Below, in pieces: positions 24,104-35,465 of a stretch of DNA of 64,000 nucleotides. The first letter of the stretch is position 1. Every line of letters begins with the position of its first letter. Source of the stretch: Paramecium octaurelia. Lineage: Eukaryota > Ciliophora > Oligohymenophorea > Peniculida > Parameciidae. Under the pieces are notes generated by a model. The model had not been told where the DNA came from and searched no databases. It worked only from the letters and a program-made list of their open reading frames with translations. A program made the position numbers and the translations under genes. The stretch is taken from NCBI GenBank assembly GCA_905182995.1, contig CAJJDP010000160.1:202342-266341 (forward strand), read 5' to 3'.

Positions 24104-25248
24104 TCAAATATTAATCTCTGATTGATCATTCCCTTGACTTTCTAATATTATAGCTACTAATCTCATGAAAGTTTCCAACTCTATTTCAAATTCGTTGTAC
24201 TTATCCTATTGCAAATGCTTTAAATAGCTTTGAAGTAGTTTTTCTTAAGATAAAACAAAATAATTACCTTCAATATCAAAACCCATGCTCTAAAAAATGG
24301 CTTTGCTATTAATTAATGTAATTTTGTGTTCCTAATTCGAAGCAGACTCAAATTATAAAGCCAAGTCTTCCATCTCCTATTTAGAATACATTTCATCTAA
24401 TGGGATATGAATGGCTCTGTAAATGATTCTCTCCTTTCTAGCCAACTCCATAGACTCCTTAAGAACATTGGTAGGATCATGCAATTCAACTTTAGGAATG
24501 TCTGGCAACACATAAGGATCCATGAAATGCTTCTCTCTTTCCTCCTTCACTGTGTAGGGATCCTCCACTTCAGAATACACTCCAGTTTTGGGCATATCGT
24601 CTACCCATTCTCCGACAAATACTTGATTCTTTGTAGCAAAGAAGTAAGATCCTTGGCCTTCCTGAATAATAATAATGTATATTTATTACTCTCTTATCGT
24701 TAACCCAATAGCCCTCAAAATGATCACCATTTCTTTTGGTTAAGACTCCGTAACCACTTCTTAAGCCTTTAAACCATGAGCCTTCGTAAACATCGCCATT
24801 TGCATAAATCATACGTCCTTCTCCATGTGATTTATCATCCTGCCATACACCATCATATCTATTTCCATTCTAATAAAACATGGTTCCCTTGCCTGTTTTC
24901 TTGTCATTCACCCAATCGCCTGTATATTCTCTTCTCATTCTAGTATCATAAATATGAATGTCTATACTTATTCTTTCCTTCGCTCACCCAATATGTTCCT
25001 TATCCATTTCTTTGATTGTCAAACCATCCACCTTCATATTTATCACCATTTCCGTAATATTATACACCAAAGCCACACTTTTTGTTTTGATTCCAATCAC
25101 CAACATATTTTTAGTCAGCCACCCATCTCTCTTATTTTTAAGTTCCATCTTCATTCTTTGTTTAACTCTTAACCCAATAAATTGCTTTGTGTAATCCATT
25201 TTTTTCTGCTTTTTAATCATTTATCTACCATTATCGTGCGACCTTCAT
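24104..25248 (-). CDS. MORN3: MORN repeat-containing protein 3
   Basis: 354 residues after introns 24940-24967, 24662-24689 and 24244-24267. The N-terminus reads QKAEKNGLHKAIYWV, the entry motif of MORN3 (NGLR..Y.V). Six to seven MORN repeats follow between about residues 47 and 205, for example KYVGDWNQNKKCGFGVQYY and RYDGVWQDDKSHGEGRMIY. Then comes the MORN3 tail motif of PDIPKVELHDPTNVL type. About 100 extra residues at the C-terminus (helical, charged) are not in animal MORN3. The family is associated with motile cilia and sperm. The longer upstream frame from ATG 25248 was chosen because it carries the conserved QKA..NGL block. Confidence 0.87.
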
Positions 25249-25778
25249 TGAATTATTCTTGACTGATTATTTCTACTAAGATTATGAGTAGTAACTGGCG
25301 TCTTAATACATTATTTATATTATAATAATAAAATTATAATAATCCTCAAAAACATTATCATCTAAATCTGACTCAATAACTTTTAGAATCTCTCTCATCT
25401 AATTGTTTTATTATGTGTTAAATACTAATCGATGTAAATCATTCAATTCAACAATTTCATTACACAATTTCTTACGCTCAAAATGAATCAATAAGTATGT
25501 CTTATATTGATTTGTATATTGTCCCTTAAGTTTCTAAGTATTTTTAAGTTCATAAACGAAGTTTAAGTTTAGATAATTAGGTTCTTAAGTTTTTCTTATT
25601 GTATTAATTAAAAAATTCATTTAAAGAACCAGCTTGTTAGGTTTGTTCCATTTAAAAAAAGGAGATTTCTTAATTTGAAGCATTTTAAATACATTGGAAG
25701 AGGCAGTATTTAAAGGTTTATGATAATTTGGATATAAATAAAAAGATTTTTAAACCAAAATAAAATCTTGTGCATAAA
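25249..25778. other. Intergenic between divergent genes
   Basis: About 530 bp between MORN3 (minus) and a CCT-motif gene (plus), AT-rich, probably carrying both promoters. No recognisable element. Confidence 0.45.
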
Positions 25779-26691
25779 ATGAATACCCAAAAAGTGTTAA
25801 GTGATGTAGTATTTGAGAAGGATGAGAAATTAGATATAGAGAAGGACAACTCCTTTACTTATGATGAACCTCATTATATGGCAGATAATGAATAAGTAAG
25901 ACATTTTGTTTATTATTGTATGAGTAGGAAGAATTGTAGGAGGAGGTTCAATTCCCTGTTTTTTCTCCTTAGTAGTTATCACATTTCAAAAGACCATAGG
26001 CAATCAATTTTGAGGAATTCAATCTCGATGAAGATCCCAAAAAAAAAGTTTGTCTCTAATTGGAATGCACCACCGCAGAACAATCAGAAGTACAACCAAT
26101 GGGAGATTTGGAGAGATTGGCTGATATGCTCTAACGTGAAAATTAAAAGAAATATTCATACCCAAAGAATTTGCCTGCTCCTTCTAACGTCGATAATCAT
26201 TTGGATGAATTGAATATGCGCTTCACACCATCCCTAAAATAGGATGAATTTGTTTCAAACTATGTGAAGGGAGACGATCTATTGAGAATCAAGGTGGGAT
26301 TGTGTGACGATATCCTAAATGATGAAGAAACTTTGAAGTTTGAAGATTGGGTTGAACAATTGTGTACTTCAACAAATCATGAATCACTTAAGGAAATGGC
26401 GAGAAAATAAAAAGTCAAGCGATATCTAGAAAAGAAACACAATCGCACTTACGAGAAGAAAGTTCACTATCACATCAGACAAAAGGTTGCTGAAGAGAGA
26501 TTACGAGTCAAGGGTAGATTTGTAACATGGGGATAAGTATTACTATTTTATTGATATCCATCTAGGCACTTAAGATGTTGAATGAAAAGGACACCAAGAA
26601 ATCGTGGAGTTACAATGACTATACTAAAATCAAGAGCTTGCTAAATGAGAAGTTTGGAGCTGTGAAAAGTGAGAAGTCATTGAGATTCTGA
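25779..26691 (+). CDS. CCT-motif (CONSTANS/CO-like/TOC1) protein
   Basis: 283 residues after introns 25896-25927 and 26537-26565. The acidic N-terminal two thirds has no clear domain. Residues about 200-245 read KRYLEKKHNRTYEKK, then VHYHIRQKVAEERLRVKGRF. This matches the CCT motif (R.KR..R.F.KKIRY..R...AE.R.R.KGRF) known from plant CONSTANS, TOC1 and ASML2 transcription regulators and found in several protists. In plants CCT motifs bind the NF-Y complex and DNA and carry a nuclear signal. A nuclear regulatory role is inferred. No B-box or response-regulator domain is present. Confidence 0.72.
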
Positions 26692-27454
26692 TTGTTTACA
26701 ACACTTGTGTATGTTAATATATTAAATTTCCAAATTGTTTTATATTTTATAGTATACCAACACATACCAAATTCAATGATAACCTAACAAATACAATTAT
26801 TTTAAGTTCCTATATCATCATTAATAATAATATGTTTATAATTATAAAATTACACACATCCTTTGTCATTTATCAGATGCATACCAAATAATCAAATATT
26901 ATTCTCTCTTTGAATATTGCATATTGTTGTGGAATTAGGAATAGATAATAATTATGGAAAAGATGATTTTAATGCTCTTAAATTTGAAATTATTCCTATG
27001 ATTACTCATGATATTACAGTAGATTATTTAATCTAATTTGAACTGTGTCTAAAACAATACCTTGTTTGATTGACAGAGGTTTTAATAATTAAGAGATTAG
27101 AACAGACATTTTCAAGGAAGCCAGAATACTTCTCAATGACTTAGTACATGTTTTATCTTTTTTTCAATCTGCAAGAATTTAAATTTTGATATTACATTAA
27201 TGTATTGGATTGGATTTAATGAGTAGAATGCTGTAATCAGGTTGAGAATGAAGGGGAATTGGGTGAATAAAAATGAAATATTCTATTAGAATATTAGAAA
27301 ACTTGAAGGTTGATTTAAAATAATATAAAAATAATTACAAATTATTAAATATAAAAAGTGAAGATGTAGGGGGGTAGATGAAAATATTATAGCGAATTTG
27401 GACTTATGAGTGTGATATGTAGATGGGAATATAATAATTATTTTAATACCTTAA
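26692..27454. other. Intergenic with short coding-like remnants
   Basis: About 760 bp. Near 26930-27140 the plus strand shows broken coding-like pieces with frame changes and no start. The rest is AT-rich spacer. Confidence 0.4.
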
Positions 27455-28198
27455 ATGAAAGACAGCTGTGTCTTAAGCTTACCTTCATACTCATCTCATC
27501 CTTTGGAAAATCAATATGGCTAACAAAATGAAGTTAGTGAGACCAACAGCAGTCAAAGGACCGACAGTCAGAGTGGCGTTGATTTTAGTTAAAAAGTAAG
27601 GGGGGATTGCGATGATTTATTAGGAAGGGAGCAAGAAGACAGAAGGGTCGAAAAAGAAAATCAATAAGGAGCAAGGGTAAAATGGGATGAAGAATCAAGG
27701 CCATTGGACTAGTCAGGAACATCAAATATATGTGGAGTTCTTGGAGTAGCATCACAGCACATCGATGTAGAGTCAATAAAATCGAAAGAATAACAAAATC
27801 TTCAAACTGATGTCACTAACAATAGGAACCAGATCTCCGTCGTAGTGTAGGTAAAATAAAGTATTAAGTAGGTCGCACCATCAGAAATTCAACCCTTATA
27901 CGGCAGCAGGGCAAAAGAGGAACAAGAGGAACAGAAGGAGAATGTGCAATTAAAATGCAGACGGGGAGCTAATGTTAAACCTGACAGTAAAGCCAGTGGT
28001 GCAATACAACACTCCAATGGTGAAACCCATTTTAGGTATGATTATGAAAATACTCAATAAGATCAATGCTATGATGAGTGTGATGATTACATTTCAAACT
28101 ATGAGGATTCGCGTCCTTAGTTACACAACTTTTGCTTCAACTCCAACATCGATAATGAGTACGGGAACAGATGGGATCGTGATTAGTACCTTTATTGA
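27455..28198 (+). CDS. Hydrophilic protein of unknown function
   Basis: 247 residues, open throughout in the ciliate code without needing an intron. It is polar and rich in Q, E, D, S and N, with no membrane segment and no known domain. The C-terminus is acidic and aromatic (YDECDDYISNYEDS, then NEYGNRWDRDQYLY). It is tail-to-tail with the tubulin gene (stops 61 bp apart). Probably disordered; role unknown. Confidence 0.55.
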
Positions 28199-28259
28199 AC
28201 GGAGTCCAGCATAACATATTCGATTTGTTTATAAAATTATAATAAAACAAACAATATAA

Positions 28260-29486
28260 TCATTCATCTGTAGTATCAGTGTAATCATTGTAACAACAAT
28301 ACTCTGAAATCACATCTCCGCATGCAGCTTCTGCTTCCTGGAGTTCCAATTCATCAAGGCCATCCTGTAAGAACAAGTGCAAATAAGCTTTCTTTTGAAA
28401 AAGAGTCCTGTATTGTTATTACAATAAATTAAGTTTGTTTCCTATAGCTGTATGATGATTGATAGAAAAGGCCATCAAATCACATTGTTTTTGTTTCACT
28501 GGACAAACAGAGTAGGTGATTGGATCTGCAATCCATCTGACGAATTGGACTTCATCTGAAGTTAAAGTCTACTTGAATTCCTACTAGACTGAAAATATAT
28601 CAGTATCCCCATAGACCATGATTTACTAGGCTAGAAACAAACCTTGGGATAAGGACATCGAGAAGGTTTGGTTTCGCTTTGAGTAGATTTCTTTACTCAC
28701 TTGCAATAGACTTGGTGAATTGATGTATGAAAATAGAGGAGCTAGTGACACTGTGTAGCAATGCAATTTCGGAAAGGGAGTGATGTTAGTTTAGATCTTA
28801 TAAAAGTTCGTATTGGATTAGGAGTTGTGACGGAAGGATTTGTAGATCCCATCCATCGCAAAAGCCAATAATTGATTGTAAGTTTCGTAATTTTGATCAT
28901 AAATAAACATATTCTCTGTCATTTGTTGTAAGGCATCATTATCAAAGTAGAATCCCATATTGTAACTGTAATTGAGATGCATCAAACCAAGTAGACAATT
29001 ATAAGGATAAATCACACTATTTTCATATTTTGATGGATAAATAGAAATGTTGATTTTGGAGCAATCACAAAAATGATCACTTGTATAATATACTAGTTTG
29101 GCTCCTATTCCAGATCCCGTTCCACCATTTATTGAATGAATCAATTGCACTGCCTATATTCCATCACATTGCTCTTATTCCTTTCTTACCCTTTCCACAA
29201 TCTCATCAAATAAATCATTCTAACCATAGTAACCACTTGCAAATGTCAAACACTTAGCACTCCTTCCACACACAAAGTTATTTGGATCATAATAAGATAA
29301 ATTCTTATTTCCCCTAATCCTATCCAATGTGTTCTCCTCATTATCCACTAGTATTGTTCGAGGAATCCCTTTACGAAAAAACTTTTCATCCAATTTCTCA
29401 CCACAATCATCCATCATTTAATTCCATATCGCATTTCCAATCTGATTTCCACTTTACCCCACTTGAATTGTTATTATTTATTTCAT
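28260..29486 (-). CDS. Divergent tubulin
   Basis: 408 residues, no introns. The N-terminus has IQVGQSGNQIGNAIW (tubulin GQ.GNQIG nucleotide loop), PRTILVDNEENTLDRIRG, and the GTP-binding signature as NGGTGSGIG (GGGTGSG with the first Gly as Asn). Later blocks follow tubulin order: ISIYPSKYENSVIYPYNCLL, FDNDAL, HCYTVSLAPL, FSMSLSQGLFLAQQIM and GLDELELQEAEA near the end. The C-terminal tail is short and acidic. It is 30-40 residues shorter than alpha/beta tubulin, and the A.N...G loop is not conserved (ASGYYGQND). Paramecium carries several minor tubulins tied to basal bodies; this is most likely one of those, but I cannot say which class. Confidence 0.8.
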
Positions 29487-30125
29487 TAATTCATTTATTA
29501 ATTAAAGTCATGCACTCATTATCATTCTACTAGCACAATCAAGATTATGAATTCTAAAGACCTCATTAATCTGACCAATCCCTCCAAAGCAGAGGTATTA
29601 TCAAAGCCAATTACTCTTAAATTCATGCATGGGATATAGCAAATGTTATCATATAGATAAATGGCAAAAAAATGAGATTTAGTCAAATTTCTGATTTTGA
29701 ACATGAGTAGAATCATCAAAGATATAAATCTTAAGGGAGTAAATCTATACAAACTCAGTATCTCAATTTATTAAGCATTAAGTTCTAAAATTGAAATAAT
29801 AAACATGATGCTTATCCACAAAAAGGATATTGATGCAATAGTATTTAATATCATCTGACGAAGCTCAAATAATAAGTTGAAACATATTAATCGAAAAAAT
29901 TCAAAAGGACCATAATTTGAAAAATTGAATATGAAAGAACTATTGAGAAAAAGAAGTGAGAGTCAAAACCTAATTAATTAAAGAAACTATTCTCAAGGAT
30001 CCAACTATAAATTTTAAGTTCATTAGTTTATATTGGTGGTGTAGAAAATGGTAAAAAAGTATGTGCTTAATTACAACTTATATGACTATAATTTATTATT
30101 TATTATAATTGTTTGTTTGTGAATA
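29487..30125. other. Intergenic with weak short ORFs
   Basis: About 640 bp. Plus-strand ATGs at about 29547 (KDLINLTNPSKAEVL) and 29931 (MKELLRKRSESQNLINQ) open short coding-like frames that run into TGA. I could not splice them into a gene; they may be exons of an unresolved gene or remnants. Confidence 0.35.
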
Positions 30126-30982
30126 ATGTCAAAAATAGATCCACTTTTAAAACTGAGATAGAAATAATAAAGAGAGATGTAACATCTCATGGAATATGAG
30201 AAATAATTAAGAGATAAGGAAATTAGAAATTCGCAACTGTTGATGAAAAAAAAAGAAAAACTCTCAGACATATCCATGAAATAGTTGAAATTCAAGGAAG
30301 ATTTAAAGCATAAAGCTGAACAGAAAAGGATGGAATTCGAGAAAAATTTAAGTCAAGCTAAAATGATCGAATTAGAGTAATTAAAAGTAAAGATATATTT
30401 TATAATTATAGCAATCACAACTTCAAGTTAAAAAAACCATTGAAACAGTTGTAAAGTTTGAAAATGAATATTAAAAAGAATAATTGGATGTCTTACTTAA
30501 AAAGAAATCGGAACACAATCATTAAATTGAATAAGTTTTGGAAAATAAAAAACAAATAGAAAACAAGAAGTTAAAAGAGTTAAGTCAATCTTTAGATGCA
30601 AAATTTAAATCTTCACAAGAAGTAAATATGTCACTAATTTTAACATAGTTATAAGAGAATTTGAACAAGCAATTAAGTGACAGGTAGAAGTAAGAATAAT
30701 AAAAATTATAAACATATTTCAAGTAAGTTGAAGAATAATAATAAAATTTATAAAAAGAGAGAATGAAAAAGGGAGAAATGTTTGATGAAAAACTTGATAA
30801 AGTGGAAAAGTTGAAATAAGAAAAAGAAAAAGAATTGAAAGAAAGATAAAGGCTGAGATTAGAAGCTGATAAATAAAAAGAATTGTTATCTAAAGAATTT
30901 TAGGAAGAAATTGTGGTAATTAATTAACAATATCTTTAAGAAAATGTAAAAGTCAAATTTTCGCAAGTAGATTTCAACATGA
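30126..30982 (+). CDS. Coiled-coil protein
   Basis: 268 residues after introns 30387-30411 and 30916-30940. Nearly all residues are K, E, Q, L, S or N in heptad-like order (for example MEYEKQLRDKEIRNSQLLMK and KLDKVEKLKQEKEKELKERQ), predicting one continuous coiled coil. Splicing the second intron puts TGA at 30980. Without it the frame would run into the next gene out of phase, so I treat them as two genes about 50 bp apart. Likely structural or cytoskeletal; no family assigned. Confidence 0.6.
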
Positions 30983-31034
30983 ACAACCAATTTCATAAAT
31001 ATATATACTCACAATAAATATATTTTATATTAAT

Positions 31035-32511
31035 ATGTAAATTAGAAGATCAATAATTTCGAAAAAGGACCTTAGAAAAGACATCAAAAAATAAGAATCA
31101 AACTTGCCTGATCAATCTGAAAAATTTAAGAAGGTTTTTGAAATCTGTGGAGATGAAATCATCTCTTATCTAAATAAAAAGGAATAGATGCAATTACGAT
31201 CAGGTTGAATATCATTCTATTTTCAGTTTGTAGAATTTCATTTTACATGGTACAAACGTATTAAGTCTGGAATATGATGATTTTTGATAGTGATCAAATC
31301 AGTCAAGCTACTACCAATGATTCAAATATGAAGGAAAGCTTTTTGAAAAACTCGTTTTATTCAAAAGTTGGAAAATCACGCCCATCCACCTAAGAACAAA
31401 TGCAAAAAGAATAATGGCTCATTAAACCTGCTAATTATAATCCACCCTAAAAAAAGTTAGTATTTTTAAAAAACAAAAACAAAATTGAAGACAACATACT
31501 TGTATATTGTTACATTTAACTTAGTCTGACGAAGATCTTAAATAAACAATCACAGTTTGGACACTTAATTTAAATAGTCTCGAAAAATAAATAAACATTG
31601 CAAAAATACAAACGGACAGTTTTATTCAGGAAATTACACTATGGATTGATCATGTGAATTTATTACAAGAATTTTAAAATGAATATCAGCTTGAGCATGT
31701 GGGTAAGATACTTTAGTTATTGAAATAAAAATCTATTTTAGATGTAAGTTTGGATCGAAAAAGAAAAATATTACAAGACATCCTTAATTCATTGTTAAAT
31801 GATTTTGAATTAAAAAAGAAATATTCAAATGATATCCAAATACTCAAACCTATTTGCCAAAGATTATTACAAATAAAATTGGCAGATTTCTAATCGGAAA
31901 TTCCAAACCAATTATGGCCTAAGATAGATTAAATTTAAAATCAATTTGATAAGATTTTCAATATAAGGAAAGAATTCTTTTTCATGAAACTATTTTAGAT
32001 AACTTAAAAGATCTTTTCAATTAATTTAGGTTGGATAGTTGATTTTTCAAACTATGAATTAACTCTAAATTTGTTAGAGTAATTTTAATAGTTTCTGATT
32101 TAATTAGTAAGATTACATTTTCTATCATTAGATACAAAGACATTCTTTTGGGGAAAAGAAGTTTAATTAAAATTAACTGCAACATTCATAAAATGAACTT
32201 TACTTTTAAACTTATAAAAAATCAATTGATGATATCATTAAAATGCTCAAGCTCAATAAGAAACTGTATGATAGTCAAAAGGAAAATTTATAAGTTTAAG
32301 CAATGTTCTAGAGTTATAAACAATAAACATTTGACTAGTTTTAAGAAAAATAATAATGGGCATAAATTTATGTAAGATTTTATATTGATTTTAGAATACT
32401 TGGAAGGAAAAATATTAAAATATAAAAAAATAAACCTAAGAAGTGCCAGAATCACAAGAAGGAATTAGTTTTGGCTTTTTTTAAACTAAAATGAGTTGGA
32501 GTATTCAATGA
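31035..32511 (+). CDS. F-box-like N-terminus with helical C-terminal region
   Basis: 460 residues after introns 31204-31226, 31502-31524, 32107-32131 and 32372-32394. Residues about 30-65 (EKFKKVFEICGDEIISYLNK, then EQMQLRSVCRISFYMV) follow an F-box pattern (I..YL..K....L..VCR...), which binds SKP1 in SCF ubiquitin ligases. The remainder is Leu/Gln/Lys-rich alpha helix, perhaps the substrate-binding or oligomerising part (DLKQTITVWTLNLNSLEKQI). It ends in an aromatic motif GFFQTKMSW. Convergent with the kinesin gene (stops about 150 bp apart). The F-box call is moderate. Confidence 0.58.
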
Positions 32512-32664
32512 TAAGATTTTTACATTAAAAATTATTCAAGTCACTATTTTCTTTAAACTGAACTAAGTGGTCTAACCTTTTACAAAATTCTATTTTATGA
32601 TTCTATCACGACCCTTGTTTAATTGTATTTTCTGCTTTCCATATTATATTTTTATTAAGCATCA

Positions 32665-34837
32665 TCACGTTCTTTGGGTAAACTATAAACTTGAATTCAT
32701 ACCTCTCTAAAGTTGCGCTATTTATTATTTAAATTTATCTGAATTTATAGTAATTTAATCTTGTAGTTCTTTAATCATCTCTCTTAATTTGTTTGCATAT
32801 GCTCTGACAGTACTGAAATCCATGGACATAAAATTAATGGAATCTAATTAATTATAATCGATTTCTAAAATAATTTAGCTTTATGATTATCTTAATTATT
32901 TCGTAGCTGTTTTAATTGTTTTTTCAATAGTGGACGCCTTTTTGGTTAAGGTAGCAGTCACACTATTAGTATCCAGAAAATGAAATAAGCTAAAATTGGT
33001 ATTAAAAAGCATACTTTTTATGTTTAACTTTATTGGGCAAATTAGGTTTGTCTTGTTTTGGAATACTGAATGATTTTAATCCACCACTATATCCTCCTGT
33101 TTCGATTTTATCAATAACTTTGCCTTACTTTGATATAATATCATATAAATCTAATAATTCTTCGACAATTTCATTTATCTAGGATCTATAAAATATACAA
33201 GATTATACTTTTTTTTCTCTCTGTATTTCTTGAATTAATTAAGAAAATTTTCAATTTCTTCGACTTTAGCGCTTAACTTTTACTCATACTAAAATTTATA
33301 ATGTTCCAAAGACTTATTATATTCAGCTTTAATAATGTCTAGGGTTTTATTAAATTCTTTTTCAATTTCTGTTTTGATTTACTTCTTTAATTCTTGAAGC
33401 TTTTGATTTTCAACATTTTTAGTTTAAGCAGTTTAAGGAAGATTGAGAATAGAAGCGACTTTGTCTTCTAGTAAATTTTTTGATTCATCTTACAATTTTT
33501 TAATAAATTGATCTCTATCTGAGGATAATAGTCTAAGTGCATCATCCCCACTCATTTTAGATAATTGCAATTGATCTTTCAATTTTTTATTGATTTCCTT
33601 TTGTTCCAAGATTTGCTATTAATATCTTTCCAATTTCGAATGAGTATCCTTTTTCATATCTTCAAGTTGTCTTTTTAATTGTGCATTTTCATAATGATAT
33701 TCATCAATTTATTGTGATAAGCTAACATTTTTTAATAAAGCTTCTTATTAGTTCTTGAATATGGTAATATCCTTTGCATTTTTAGCAGTCAGTCTTTCTA
33801 AATCTATATCCAACCCTAAAAGTCGTTAGAGTTCAAGAAATCTTTTCTTCCTATCAGCATTTAATTATTCTATTTTAATTTTATATTCCTCAATCTCATC
33901 CTTTAATTTCTTGATTTCCTTTTCTTATTGAACGTTAATCTAAGAATCAAAACCTAACATCGATTGCTATTTTTTAATTGAAACCTAAATATTTTTAGTT
34001 CTATCTAAATATTGTAATGTCAATAGGCATTCTTCATAATTTGATTGACTAGGATTGATTGCTCCTATTAAAACAACTTGAGTATTATTTTCAATTATTA
34101 ATGCTGATGTTAATTTGGATTCTTTTTTTGGTAACAATTTGTTTGGATTTTGGTTGAAAGAATTTAAGCAACGATTAAGTACTTGATGACTAGCAGTTAT
34201 AAGGATGGCTTCTTGAAATTTCTCTCCTTCAGTTATATTTTTTGCCACTCTCTCAGATCCTGCTAAATCTACGAATTGCAACTTAGTATTGGAGTTTATC
34301 TCTAATGTGAGTATAATATGAGTTCTCATCTATCTTTTGATGTCGGTGCTTCTAACAATTTTGATCATCTCCCAAAAATCATTGATTAACAATATTGATC
34401 GCTTAGTAAACTCCTCAGTTATGAGATTCGTATTTAAATCTCTTATTTAATCCACATAAATCTCTTGAAATGAAACTTGAACATTCGACCCTTTTTGAAG
34501 AATCTGTTAAATCAATAAAGGAACGATTCCTGGATTTTAAACATTACCAAATAAGGAGTAACTTTTACCACTGCCCGATTGCCCATAAGATATTATACAT
34601 CCATTCTTATTCTCATAATCAAAATTAAACACACTTTCAAATAGTTCTTATTATGATGAGGATGCTGGGAAAATCTTATCATACCGATATTGTTGCCATT
34701 CTGCTTATTTATTTGTTGGATCCTGCCATTATTTTCATTACAAATACCTTAATGGAGATAACATTCTAATCTATACTTAGCATAGATTGATCATATTCAA
34801 TTGGTCTTACTCTTAAATAAACTTTATAATTATTCAT
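32665..34837 (-). CDS. Divergent kinesin with N-terminal motor and coiled coil
   Basis: 699 residues after introns 34723-34747, 33186-33208 and 32990-33014. The motor (about 1-290) starts YKVYLRVRPIEYD, has the P-loop GQSGSGKSYS and the switch II motif VDLAGSERV, and a neck-type motif ECLLTLQYLDRTKNI (family: TL.YA.RA..I). The switch I motif N..SSRSH is replaced by a sequence ending RQMRTHIIL, and the stretch before it is short. A coiled coil of about 350 residues follows, interrupted near GGYSGGLKSF. Loss of the SSR serines, which position nucleotide and magnesium, suggests weak or no ATPase, perhaps a microtubule-binding scaffold. That is inference. Confidence 0.82.
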
Positions 34838-35465
34838 ATAAATCAGTATATAAAGAACTCTCCTGATATTTAATATGTACAAAATCCAACTATACTACTT
34901 TATTGAATTTTTTAAACGTGTTCTTTATGTGGCATCTCTGAAGTTATCCTTTTGAATTGTATCTTAATTTAGACATGAGATAATTCTCATTTAAATTTGG
35001 TTTATCTTTTTGTATTATATCGTCGTTTAAACAGGTTTGCTTATTTAGCTTGATAAAGGGAGTTTCAAAAATGACTTAATCTACTTTTATTCTCAATATT
35101 TAATCAAGCTTGTATCTGAAGATAAATTTGAATAAAACACTTAAAAACTTATTCTCAATCCCGATATTTTTACTTTAACCATCAAACCACACATTATTTG
35201 ATCAAATGATTATAACAGTTTATGAAGCTGTAAGTGTTAGACGACCCATAATTCAATTTATTAAACTTATGAGATTTGCGAGAATTGTTTTAATTGGTTA
35301 TCATGAAATATACAAGTTTAGATTAGTATGTGTAATGGAAGGTCGCTAGTGAAGAATTAATGAAGTATAAGTAGATAAATTATTGATAAATTGGATAATC
35401 TGCTAATACAAATTAAAAAGTATTCGTTTTTAAAGGGAATTGATAAGCATTAATATAAATATATT
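34838..35465. other. Intergenic between divergent genes
   Basis: About 630 bp between the kinesin gene (minus) and the secreted-protein gene (plus). AT-rich with no recognisable feature. Confidence 0.45.

Noticed and set aside
30126..32511. One long gene covering both the coiled-coil and the F-box-like parts.
   Set aside because: No intron of a length that fixes the phase was found at about 30980-31035; a good intron puts TGA at 30980 and a new ATG occurs at 31035.
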